From: Corallium rubrum
Taxonomy: Eukaryota > Cnidaria > Anthozoa > Scleralcyonacea > Coralliidae
Assembly (NCBI GenBank): GCA_964035015.1
Contig: OZ036004.1
Location: forward strand, 9,109,968-9,173,967
Reading direction: 5' to 3'
Length of the DNA stretch: 64,000 nt
Position 1 is the first letter of the stretch. Each line of letters begins with the position of its first letter. This document shows positions 11,120 through 21,300 of this stretch, piece by piece. Under the pieces are notes generated by a model. That model was given only the letters and a program-made list of their open reading frames with translations. It did no database searches and had not been told where the DNA came from. Made by a program: the position numbers and the translations under genes.

Positions 11120-11890
11120 GTTGTGCATTGGTGGCAGTGTGGCACAGTGGTTAGCGCACGTTAGCATGCACCTCTGCGACCTGGATTCGACGAGGGGCGT
11201 ATCACTCGAAAAAATCTCGTACGCCTTCGTAAAAATCTCTAAAAAATCTTTAAAAAATCCCAAAAATCTTTAAAAACCTTAAAAATCTTTAAAAATCTTA
11301 AAAATCATGGAAATCTCTAAAAAGTCTCGAAAATCTTTGCAAAAATCCCACAAATCCCAGAAAATCTTGCAAAAATCCCAAAAATCTTGCAAAATTCTTT
11401 GAAAATCTTGAAAATCTTAGAGTAGATTTGGGAAACATGATATAATATTTCAGAAAATCCCTAAGAATCTTGAGAAAAGCCCTAAAAATCATGAGAAAAT
11501 CGTGAGAAAATCTTGAAAAATCCTTAAAATCTATGAAAATCCCTAAAAATCTTAGAAAACCCCCAAAAATCTTAAAAATCTCTAAAAATCTCTAAAAAAT
11601 CCCAAAATCTTTAAAAAAATCTTGAGATTTTTGAAATCCCAAAAATCTCGTACACTATTTTTCGAGTGATACGCCCCTCGGGATTCGATACCTGCCCAGT
11701 TCATGCAGTAATCTGATTAAAATTTCACCTTGGCAGCATGTGAGAAGAGTGTTTCCAGTTTGACTTTACCAAACAACGCAGGTTTCCTCCGGGTACTCCG
11801 TGTACCAACACTGATGGACCAATAAGGGATGGCCCTTACTGGACTTCTAGGGAGAACAGTTAGCTGTAACTGATAGCTATCCGGTATAAA
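11120..11890 (+). mobile_element. tRNA-derived SINE split by a later insertion
   Basis: The left part has a pol III A-box-like TGGCACAGTGGTTAGCGC and the start of a B-box, GGATTCGA. After the insertion at 11191-11680, GGATTCGATACCTGCC resumes the SINE. Its body then holds GTTTCCTCCGGGTACTCCG, a motif found in many marine-invertebrate SINE bodies, and ends near GATAGCTATCCGGTATAAA. Confidence 0.7.
11191..11680. mobile_element. hAT-like element with minisatellite interior, 490 bp
   Basis: CGAGGGGCGTATCACTCGAA at the left is repeated in reverse complement at the right end (TTCGAGTGATACGCCCCTCG). GGATTCGA is duplicated exactly on both sides (11183-11190, 11681-11688), giving an 8-bp target duplication. 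The interior is a degenerate run of AAAAATCTT/AAAATCCC units, which produces a spurious Phe/Leu/Arg-rich reading frame on the minus strand. Confidence 0.88.
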
Positions 11891-12141
11891 AAAGATTAGT
11901 TTAGTGTATTTTCTTCCAAACTTAACTATTTAGTCCAAATTTTTAAGAGTGTGATATTCACCATATGACCATTATTTTAATCATGTTGACTTGAGTTTGT
12001 ATACGCCTGCCCATTCGAACAATAAGAACGTTCCTAATATCATCTAGTTTTTTGATTGGCTATGAAGTAACCAATCACATTGCTCATGAATTCGTTTCCA
12101 TGTTCGATGCGGATTAGGGTTAGGATTTTTGTTTGGGTTAA

Positions 12142-12618
12142 AGTGTATATGAAATGAAAATCAAGTTTGCCTAATTTGGAAGAACTCTTGAAATGGTGAA
12201 GTAACATCTTCTACAGTTTTTCCGTATCTTACTTCGTTCTTAAGATATTAAGATTTGTTTGATGTGTAAATGATCACACTGCATACGTCAGATTGTATAA
12301 TGAGTTTTTGAGAAATCGTGTATATCATTGATATTTGTCTGTTAAATCGCTTGAACCTGTGTTTAAAGTCATGTATGAGACAAATACACCTACATGCGCA
12401 GTTTCGTGTGACTTTGTTCGATAACTTCAACGACATTCCTACTTTTACAACAACTCATTATACAATGTGACGTATGCAGTGTGATAATTTACATATTAAA
12501 CAAATAGCGCAATATCTCAAGAACGAAGTAAGCTATGGAAAAACTGTAAAAGATGTTACTTTACCATTTCAAGAGTTCTTCCAAATTAGACAAACTTAAT
12601 TTTCATTTCATATACACT
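12142..12618. mobile_element. Foldback element flanked by TTAA (piggyBac-like MITE 2)
   Basis: TTAA flanks both ends (12138-12141, 12619-12622). AGTGTATATGAAATGAAAAT is mirrored by ATTTTCATTTCATATACACT. Long inner arms around TTACTTCGTTCTTAAGATAT and its inverse continue to a centre near 12380. It has the same organisation as the copy at 10315-10779, and both contain a GGAAGAACNC(CT) stretch in the arms. Confidence 0.75.
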
Positions 12619-12639
12619 TTAATAGTTGATCTAAGCCAA

Positions 12640-13440
12640 TCAGAAACCTTACTCTATCGCTGCGCGACGAGTGGAAGACGTGCAAGCATCCCAATTACTT
12701 TGTACCCAGCTAGGCCCAGGATCTTTTCTCCGCTAATCACACGGAGTAACGCCCTCGTCTTCATGCGACCTTGTCCTTGATAAATTAACCTATTATTGTT
12801 TCATTTCGCTTATCTTTTGCATTCTTAAATGATTCATTAGTTTTGCCTAACCCACTTTTTTGAAAACGGATCGCACGGCATACAAGTTCCACCAAATGAA
12901 CTATAAATCAGTATATTCGGCTATAGCATTCAGATATATTTTAAAAATAACAGCTGCATCGCCGTAGGTATAGTGTAGAAATTATACAATTTGAAAATGC
13001 TAGAAGCTGGTTTGCTACGTAAAACTCAAAGACTCGTAAGTTTTGATCAAAGGGCAACGTAAGAACTCTGAAGACTCGTTAAAACAATCTCTGCCCAGCT
13101 GCATGTGAGATAAGATAAAAACTTGACCTTAATTTGGTTTGACCAAATATTGTAATTTGCAACCATATCACTTCGCTTTTCGCATTACATAAACCAGTTG
13201 TTCCTTTTGTAATCATAACAGTTGTAATAATTAAACATAGGGTTTAAAATTCTCAAATTTATTTAAGTTTTTAAAATTTAAGAACTATACGCACAAATTG
13301 TCAATCACAAACTTGTCAACACTTAAATTAGCAATCAGAGCATTATATTTCTCTTAAATTCAATCAATTTTGGTGACGTTTGTTCGCTCAAACAGTATAT
13401 TAAATGTTTGGAAAGTGATATATATTTACTATAATTTAAC
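12640..13440. other. Interval without recognised gene
   Basis: AT-rich sequence with no splice-supported exon. The 75-codon plus-strand frame ending at 12780 starts inside the MITE and is not supported. Confidence 0.3.
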
Positions 13441-13497
13441 AATACATGTGTTATCTATCAGTTTCAGTTATTCAAATCCGAATGGTGCATGATGATG

Positions 13498-13569
13498 AAA
13501 GTATATATATATATATATATATATATATGCATAGAATAAAATATACACATCGATATAATAAAATATACA

Positions 13570-13623
<54 letters not shown>

Positions 13624-13680
13624 TGTATAGTGATACACATCGATATAATAAAATATACACATCGATTAATAATATACATC

Positions 13681-13732
<52 letters not shown>

Positions 13733-13753
13733 AGTATATGTGTATATATATAT

Positions 13754-13815
<62 letters not shown>
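13498..13815. repeat. AT microsatellite with embedded ACACATCGATATA copies
   Basis: Long AT runs are broken by several copies of AAAATATACACATCGATATA. The long Ile/Tyr frames on both strands are microsatellite artefacts. Confidence 0.95.
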
Positions 13816-13817
<2 letters not shown>

Positions 13818-13819
13818 TC

Positions 13820-15140
13820 TTCCATTTGCTCTGTCGTTTAGACGTTACAAAATATGCTTCTTTTTATTTATAAGATTGACTAAATATATAGTTTGGTTGC
13901 ATGTTTGCATGTTTACAACTTTAGATCGACGCCGCAAAGTCGGTACATATACTACAGATAAAGATTGTAGACTGAATCTTTCGATAAATTCAAAGTCAAA
14001 CCGTATATGGTAATCTCCAAAACACGACGAGGATTATAATAATTATAGCTACGATGCCTACATCATGCTTTAGTTCAGAAAAACTTATAGTATACATTTG
14101 TACAGCTTCTTTATAAGATCAACAGTAATGTTTTCTTTAAGCGTACCTGTATAAGGCGATGCTCACACTCCCAAGAAGTGAACGCTGCCTTTTTTCAAGG
14201 AGTTTTAAATATAACTTTCGTTATATTTCACCACGTCGATCTATTCCACTCAACACACTATCCCGAAGCTAATAACACGACGCCATAAATAACATCTGAT
14301 CTGAGACATCATCAAACATTATTCCGCGAGACTTAAATCATCAAAAATGCGTTGTTCTTGTTGAAGCGAATTTTAATGACTTTCTATCCAATTGTCGACG
14401 TCAGTCCCCACGGCACCTGTTCGTGAAGGACCAATGACGAAGCGGAAGCCGCTTCACTTAAATTCATACACGAATGAGCGTTCGTTGCTGGTATGGCAAC
14501 TTGTAAACAATGACGCTGATAAAAACGTTCAACTGTAATGTCCAAATCTAGCTTTTCGCTTCCCAAAGCAACATGAGAGAGCTACCTCAGCTCCGTATTT
14601 ATGTATACATTGTGGGCGTTTGGTTGTGATCAATGAGGCCAAATAAAATGACGTGGTCACTGAAAAGGCTTACGATGAGAACTATTTCAACGAGTGAGTG
14701 GGTTCAAACCCCACCTGCGTGCACGAGCCCACATGCATATATAGAATTGTCCACAAACGTGAATTTAATCCACGCATTCCTTTCTAGACGGACAGTCTCC
14801 CCTTGACAACTGAGATCTCACGCCAGCCCGAGTCAAAATGAAATTAGGGAATGAAAAGCAGTTTTATAGTTTCTTGCTGTCCATTCATGTTTCTCCACAA
14901 TTAAATCTTCGCATAGTTTATCATTCTCAGTTACAAAAGCAGAGTGTGAACACGCGTTGGTGTTAAGATAGGGACTTTATACACCCTCGAATATCTTTAT
15001 TGCAACTCTTTTTTTTTCCCGATGTATACCAAACTTTGGCGAGTTCAGAAACTTCGTTTTCAGTTTTGCGAGCAACTAATAACAAAAGTGACAAACTTAC
15101 GATTTGACTTGAATAAATATCGTAAACAACATCGGACCAT
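13820..15140. other. Interval without recognised gene; tRNA-like B-box at 14700
   Basis: GGGTTCAAACCCC near 14701 is a B-box-like motif and may mark a SINE remnant. A 60-codon minus-strand frame at 14384-14566 has a reasonable composition but no recognisable domain or flanking exon. Confidence 0.3.
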
Positions 15141-15240
15141 CTGAGTTCTAGTGCATGGCTCAATGGTTAGAGCGTCCGGAGGTTGTGCATGGGTCCGAGT
15201 CCCGTCAGGAGCTAGCGCTAGTTAAAAGTTTTCCGAGTTT
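15140..15240 (+). mobile_element. tRNA-derived SINE head
   Basis: ATGGCTCAATGGTTAGAGCG (A-box-like) is followed about 25 nt later by GGGTCCGAGTCCC (B-box-like). The sequence does not fold as a complete tRNA (no matching acceptor stem), so a SINE head is more likely than a tRNA gene. Confidence 0.55.
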
Positions 15241-15446
15241 AATTATATATACTTATGACAGCTTGCACAGCAAAAACAACTGAAAGCTTGACCGCGATGA
15301 CACAATATAAACATACACGACGATGATAAACTATGGGTCCCAGCCTAATATAGATTAAACCTGAACGTGAAAAGCAGAATCCTATATGCAATTGAACAGC
15401 TGCTTGCTATATAAAATTATAAAGATAAACAAAATGCAGTGTATTT

Positions 15447-15573
15447 AAGAAATGGCTCATGGTTTAGCGTGCTCCATCGAGTTATGGATGCACGCGGGAA
15501 ATTGGGAGAGCACGAAAAAATCGTAAGTGCGTCCATAACTCGATGGAGCACACTAAACCATGAGCCATTTCTT
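15447..15573. mobile_element. Minimal palindromic derivative of the 15.8/19.4-kb repeat family
   Basis: AAGAAATGGCTCATGGTTTA is mirrored by TAAACCATGAGCCATTTCTT, with GTGCTCCATCGAG inside each arm. The outer sequences match the ends of the larger copies near 15800 and 19350-19915, so this looks like an internally deleted family member. Confidence 0.65.
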
Positions 15574-15799
15574 TTATAACATGGCATTAAATCCTTTCAC
15601 AAGCCAGCGAATCGTTTTGGTTGTTGTATTTTCTACTTTCGTATCCAAGTCTTTTTTGTTCACTAAAATCCAACCAAAAGGACAGTTTAAACTCGGTTAC
15701 CCAGACCCAGTTTAGGTCTTCTGTGTCGTTCTTTATTACTCAATAAAATTAAATGACTTGGTATCAGTTTTGTTTTGAAATTTTTTCCCGCGCTTTTTC

Positions 15800-16310
15800 C
15801 CCGTGCTCCATCGAGTTTTAGTATACACCCAACCATCGTCTATTACAAATCCTGCATTCTGATTGGCTACTCAACCGTTGTCTATTCGTGATGGACAACG
15901 TTTGAGAAAAATGAAAACAAACCTGAAAAAATATGGCAGTAAACTCTCGTTTTGCAGACGTTTCGGAGGAATTTTTTGAGAGTTTGATAGAACATTATAT
16001 CCCAGAGAAAACTAAAAACGCCACAAAATATGGCATGAAGATTTTTAATGGTAAGGAACGAAATACAATTAAACCGTATTTTATTAATTAAATCTGCTTT
16101 TACTTGCCGCTCACGAGTGGTTAAATAACACAACATTTTCGTCAGTTTGCACTAGAAAAACTGTATTTTTTAGAGTAGGTACAGGGTATATACTAAAACA
16201 ATTAGACAACTCGTCCGTCAATGCGCGAATAGTCAACTCGGGCTTCGCCTTCGTTGACTATTCGCTCATGGACAACTCGGAGTCGTTGTCTAATTGTTAA
16301 ATGGAGTACG
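15800..16310 (+). mobile_element. Repeat carrying a possible Crypton-type first exon (copy 1)
   Basis: A promoter-like segment with GATTGGCTA (inverted CCAAT) precedes an ATG at 15933. The open exon runs to a GTAAGG donor after 16050 (39 codons plus 1 nt) and contains NSRFADVSEEFFESLIE followed by KTKNATKYGMKIF. This resembles the N-terminal region of Crypton-derived tyrosine-recombinase proteins (KIAA1958/ZMYM-like), where a SEEE...NTKKATK...KVF pattern is common. Only this exon is present, ending in a region with CAACTCG hairpins. I infer a non-coding repeat that captured or retained a first exon. Confidence 0.5.
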
Positions 16311-17372
16311 CACGACAGCCAATCAAAAACGTTGCTATATCAAAGCTATGTTATAAACAATTTTGGCCTTTTTAAACATAATTTGAAATACGGCTCATGT
16401 AAAAATAGTCGATATTGAAAAACAGTTAACGACGTTAATGCCCTTCCTTTCAAAGTTAAAGGGCCGATTACATTAGGCAAGTTGGTTGGCCGAGTTAACC
16501 GGATTGACTCCTCTGATTTGGATTGTACTGTGGGCACATAAATTAAATGGGCATTTCCACGTATCTCTGAAAAGTGACGAAGGGCCTTCGCTCGAAACGT
16601 TAGACTCCTACGTTCTCTGTTTCGGCAGCATATCTAACCTTACTATATTTCGAAAGAATAATTGGGTTAGTTTAGATGTAAACGAATTCTAACCATGCAT
16701 GATTCAAATCTTCTCTTGCGGCCAAGGAAAAATGTCGTGACAAGATTTTCCGGGACAGCACAGGCTCATGTAAATAGCTGTTCTTAAACGTTGGGTGCCC
16801 TATAAGGCCCCGTATAGCGCAGTATTACAACTTAGAATGATAAAACTTCTGACATCTGCACGCAAAGCATCTTATGGGGGAAAAGTCGATAACTTCTATT
16901 AACCATAAACAAAGACTAAGCGATTTTGTAAAACGTATTTATTAAAGTGTATATATACGTACATTGCATATATGTAAAAAATTTATTTGATTAAAAAAAT
17001 CATGTTTCAACTTTTCTGCAAGTATGAAAAACACTGAATCACTAGAAATCATCTCGTGTTTGGGCTTTTTAGACATCTACAATCTTTGGATCTTTCTGAT
17101 AGGAATTGTTTAATATTATCAACTAAAGTTTGTTTTGATGCCTTTTTCTTCAACTAAAGTTGGTTTACGATTCACAGGAAATGACGTTAACCCAAAGGAG
17201 CGGAATACCAAGAGAATGTGAACTTTTAAAAATAGACGTGTGTTTGGAGAAAATGTACTCAATTCCGAAACTTTCACTGTGGAGTCACTTCGCAAACTTT
17301 TGCGTGTCCCCAATTTTGTTGTAATAATTAAAATATGAGCAGCCGACGTATACTGCAAATGTTTTGATTAGC
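16311..17372. other. Interval without recognised gene; hammerhead-like repeat at 16567-16650
   Basis: At 16567-16650 lies one arm of the family GACGAAGGGCCTTCGCTCG / AAACGTTAGACTCCTACG / TTCTCTGTTTCGGCAG, also seen at 29262-29400 and 61520-61672. The rest of the interval is AT-rich with short unsupported frames. Confidence 0.5.
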
Positions 17373-17753
17373 TTAAAAAACAACCCATTTGGTAAATTCA
17401 TTGGTGTAGTAATTTTGAAAAGCAATGTTATCTTCTATGTCGAGAAAATCAAAGCTAAAGTTCATTTGAATCAGGAGGATTTTTATCAGATATAAAGCCA
17501 CAGACATTGTACTGATTTCCTTTGTGTTTTCCTCATGAATCATTAAAGATGAGGTAATACGGGCAACATTTTTCTTCACGTTGCTTGATAGACCAGTCTT
17601 CATTTTTTTACTCGAAGTAGCTTTCGCTATCTCATTTTCCTCGGAATTCTCGACATTTTTATTCTTATTATTCAGAGGAGTTTTAGCGAGGGGTTCATCA
17701 CGTTCCTGCGTCAAACTCTCGAACAAACTCTCGTCACTCCCGCATTCCGCCAT
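17373..17753 (-). CDS. Possible N-terminal exon, uncharacterised acidic/basic protein
   Basis: The frame opens at ATG 17753 in an AAGATGGCGG context and runs 126 codons. The first 75 or so residues are hydrophilic (MAECGSDESLFESLTQERDE, then a Lys/Asn/Glu-rich part and SSKKMKTGLSSNVKKN), unlike the hydrophobic remainder, suggesting that a real exon ends somewhere inside. No strong donor was found at the expected place and no partner exon was recognised. A hairpin (17765-17846) sits just upstream. It may be a first exon of a lost or repeat-derived gene, or chance. Confidence 0.3.
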   Translation of the reverse strand: MAECGSDESLFESLTQERDEPLAKTPLNNKNKNVENSEENEIAKATSSKKMKTGLSSNVKKNVARITSSLMIHEENTKEISTMSVALYLIKILLIQMNFSFDFLDIEDNIAFQNYYTNEFTKWVVF

Positions 17754-17764
17754 CTTGAATACGC

Positions 17765-17846
17765 CATCCTACTCCATCCTGGCAAGTTCCCTCGGCAGTT
17801 TTAACCTTTTGAAGGTCCAAACTGCCGGGGGAACTTGCCAGGATGG
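17765..17846. repeat. Perfect-looking hairpin upstream of the 17753 start
   Basis: CCATCCTGGCAAGTTCCCTC / GGCAGTTT is mirrored by AAACTGCC / GGGGGAACTTGCCAGGATGG around an AACCTTTTGAAGGTCC centre. It is probably a tiny foldback insertion. Confidence 0.6.
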
Positions 17847-17939
17847 CGAGGAATCAAGATGCGCGAGGCGACATGCGGGAGGATATAAACTTCAAAGGTT
17901 CCGACGCGAGTTGGACTTCTGGTTGTATTACTATTCTGT

Positions 17940-18145
17940 GGTCAAATATTGGACGATGTTGGATGAAAAGTTTGAACGGAATCAAAGTTGCTCCAACAAT
18001 GTCCAACATCATGCAACATTATCCAACATGGTGTTCAAACGAATCCAACATGTTGCATTCAACATTGTTGGATGATGTCGGACAAACATGTTGGATCCGT
18101 TTAAATGACGTCTCCAGTGATACGTGCAACAACGCTATTCAACTT
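17940..18145. mobile_element. CCAACATGTTGG-rich foldback repeat
   Basis: Repeated inverted TGTTGGAT / ATCCAACA motifs (for example CCAACATGTTGCATTCAACA and TTGTTGGATGATGTCGG) fill the block. The overlapping plus-strand frames of 122-164 codons are translations of this repeat and are not believed to be genes. Confidence 0.5.
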
Positions 18146-18397
18146 GCAACGCGACAATGTTGCAGCAATTTGTTGCTCGTATTACTTAAATTCGCCATAA
18201 TGAGTTGTTAAAATATATAGGTATACCCTAAATTAGACAGTTAATGTGCAATGTCCATCACGACTGGATATTAATGTCATTGTGTAAGATCGATATAAAG
18301 TGACAGAAGCAGTTCAATCAAGTGGATTATATCCGAACTGCAATTAGTGCATTAGTATCATCAGAATATGTTTCTGTAGTAATCTTCTCATAAGACA

Positions 18398-21300
18398 TCA
18401 ATAATGCTTACAAAAGAAACAAAAAGCAAAGCTAAGCGATAATAACCACAAAAATGTTCTGGACACAAAGCAGGATCCTGACGTTGGCGGTGTGCTTGCA
18501 TCAGGTATATCAGGTGGTTCGGGAATGAGACTCCTTGGATATTGACTTGTCCTGCCACACCAATTCTCCAATTTCACACCTACAAGAAATGAATGATATA
18601 TTTGTACCCAATTGTCTGCAAATATCACAAGCACCAAAGTTGGTAAAGAAGTAGTATTTCATAAACGAGTGTGGGAATGTTTTACCAGGGGTTACGAACA
18701 CGAGAGGACAATGAAAACCAAGAGGCCGTTAACGGAGTAATTTTCATTGTTCTCGAGTGTTTGTAAAACATGGGAGAATAATAAATAGTAATAACCAGCT
18801 TGTCTATTTACACTTTTTATATATAACTGAACTACTTATATACTTCAACAATACTCTCATTATACTGCACTAATATCATAGGTAGCCCAAACACAGTTTG
18901 TGAGTAATAAATACTCCTTTATTTACATTTCCAATGTTATATTTCGTGCTTTTAGACTGTAAAAATGCATACTATAAACATGTGATTGTCCACAACATAA
19001 ATATTATGTATATCACTCATTTGTAGACTATAGAGCTGTATTTCAAAGGCTGTACTTCAAAATCTTCGTCTAGTATTTATATATTTACTTGACGTACCCC
19101 CTGTGGTGTTCAGCTCTTTAAACCGTCGCCAGGGCCGCATTAACAGATTATGGGGCCCTGGGCAGAGAGATATGATGGGGCCCCTATATAGGAAAATGTT
19201 GGGAAAGGCGGAAATAGGATTTTTGGAAAATAGGTTAAGAATTGTTTAAAACCCAAATATTAGTAACATAGTAACCCTAATAATAGTAACCCTAATATAA
19301 CGGGTAATATATAGTAACCCTATTATAACGAGTTTTGATATTTAAGAAATGGTTCATGGTTTGGCGTGCTCCATCGAATTTTAGTATACACCCAACCATC
19401 GTCTATTACAAATCCTGCATTCTGATTGGCTACTCAACCGTTGTCTATTCGTGATGGACAACGTTTGAGAAAAATGAAAACAGACCTTAAAAAATATGGC
19501 AGTAAACTCTCGTTTTGCAGACGTTTCGGAGGAATTTTTTGAGAGTTTGATAGAAAATTCTATCCCTGAGAAAACTAAAAACGCCACAAAATATGGCATG
19601 AAGATTTTAATGGTAAGGAGCGAAATACAAATTAAACCGTATTTTATTAATTAAATCTGCTTTTACTTGCCGCTCACGAGTGGTTAAATAACACAACATT
19701 TTCGTCAGTTCGCACTAGAAAAACTGTATTTTTTAGAGTAGGTACAGGGTGTATACTAAAACAATTAGACAACTCGTCCTCGTTGTCTATGCGCGAATAG
19801 TCAACTCAGGCTTCGCCTTCGTTGACTATTCGCTCATAGACAACTCTGACTCGTTGTCTAATTGTTAAATGGATGCACGCGGGAAGTTCGGAGAGCACGA
19901 AAAAAGCGTTAAGAGTTGGTCGAGGCATAGCCGAGAACAGCGTTGACGTTGTAAGTGGTCCCATGCATATTGAAGTTAATTTTATAGCGTCTGTATGTAC
20001 AGGGTCAATTAATATGTTTCTTTTCCATAGGTTATAAATAGAATATGGCAGAACAACATGTCAACATCTCTAAATATAAGAGCCGCCATGTTTCCGGTTT
20101 ACTGCTTCCGGCGGTCTCCAAGTGTAGTTCCCAGACCCTTCTCGAGCGAAATAAAGCAAATTTCATTATCTTGTGTGTCGGGAAGGAAAGTTGTACAGCA
20201 CATATATCGTTGCAATTTTCACGAGACTATTTAATCGGCACATTATATTCAGTATGTACATTGAGCAGATGCTAAAAACTCAAAATCCAAATATTCTTTA
20301 AGTCGTTTCACAATTAATAAACTTTTTTTTCTCATTGGGCCGGGGGCCCCCGCTCACGCGGGGCCCTGGGCAGCTGCCCCTTTTGTCCATAGGATAAAGC
20401 GGCCCTGACCGTCGCCTTAGTATTGACTATTGTTATATCAGTATTTTTTTACTCTAAATATACACAAAAGTCTAGTATACTGTTCAGATAAACTCCCTAG
20501 GTAATGTAGCATCTAACAGGCACAATAAACAAATTTACTTACGACATGAGGCAATTTCAGAACGCTCATGTCGTAAGTAAATTTGTTTATTGTGCCTGTT
20601 AGATGCTACATTACCTAGGGAGTTTATCTGAACAGTATACTAGACTTTTGTGTATATTTAGAGTAAAAAAATACTGATATAACAATAGTCAATACTTAGG
20701 CGACGGTTTAAAGAGCTGAACACCACAGGGGGTACGTCAAGTAAATATATAAATACTAGACGAAGATTTTGAAGTACAGCCTTTGAAATACAGCTCTATA
20801 GTCTACAAATGAGTGATATACATAATATTTATGTTGTGGACAATCACATGTTTATAGTATGCATTTTTACAGTCTAAAAGCACGAAATATAACATTGGAA
20901 ATGTAAATAAAGGAGTATTTATTACTCACAAACTGTGTTTGGGCTACCTATGCTAATATTACTCTCTGTAAATATAACAATTTTCTTCTTTCTTTATTCT
21001 TATATTTTTATATTCTCTTTAAACTTGTAAATTTTCTGAACTGATTATATGTAAATAGATTAATGAATATATCTTCCACTAGGGGTCCTATTTAAAAAGC
21101 CTTTTAGGTTTCTAGTAGGCCTCTAGCCCAACAAATATATAATTAACATGTAATTAGTTAAAATGCATACATGCATGGGTGAATAATAATAAATCAATGT
21201 GTTACCAGAATGAGAGAATAATTTTATTGTTTTCGAATGTTTTACAAACACGAGAGAACATTGAAAATTACGAGGTAATAGGCCGAGTGATTTTTGTTGT

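Larger units (their letters stand above)
18876..20950. mobile_element. Foldback element with arms of about 390 bp, split by a hAT copy
   Basis: ATAGGTAGCCCAAACACAGT at 18876 is mirrored by ACTGTGTTTGGGCTACCTAT near 20932. Arms run through GTACCCCCTGTGGTGTTCAG and TACCTAGGGAGTTTATCTG to a centre near 20560 (GAGGCAATTTCAGAACGCTC). The left arm is interrupted at 19130-20407 by the hAT element. The whole structure lies in intron 4 of the 204-residue gene. Confidence 0.85.

Noticed and set aside
13446-13841. Ile/Tyr-rich frames on both strands, also at 40288-40730
   Set aside because: AT microsatellite artefacts.
15140-15240. tRNA gene
   Set aside because: A- and B-box-like motifs are present but no cloverleaf with a matching acceptor stem; a SINE head is the better reading. 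The same holds for 54640-54790 and 61255-61360.
17581-18211. Plus-strand frames of 122-164 codons
   Set aside because: They run through the hairpin and the CCAACATGTTGG repeat and lie antisense to the better-looking 17753 exon.
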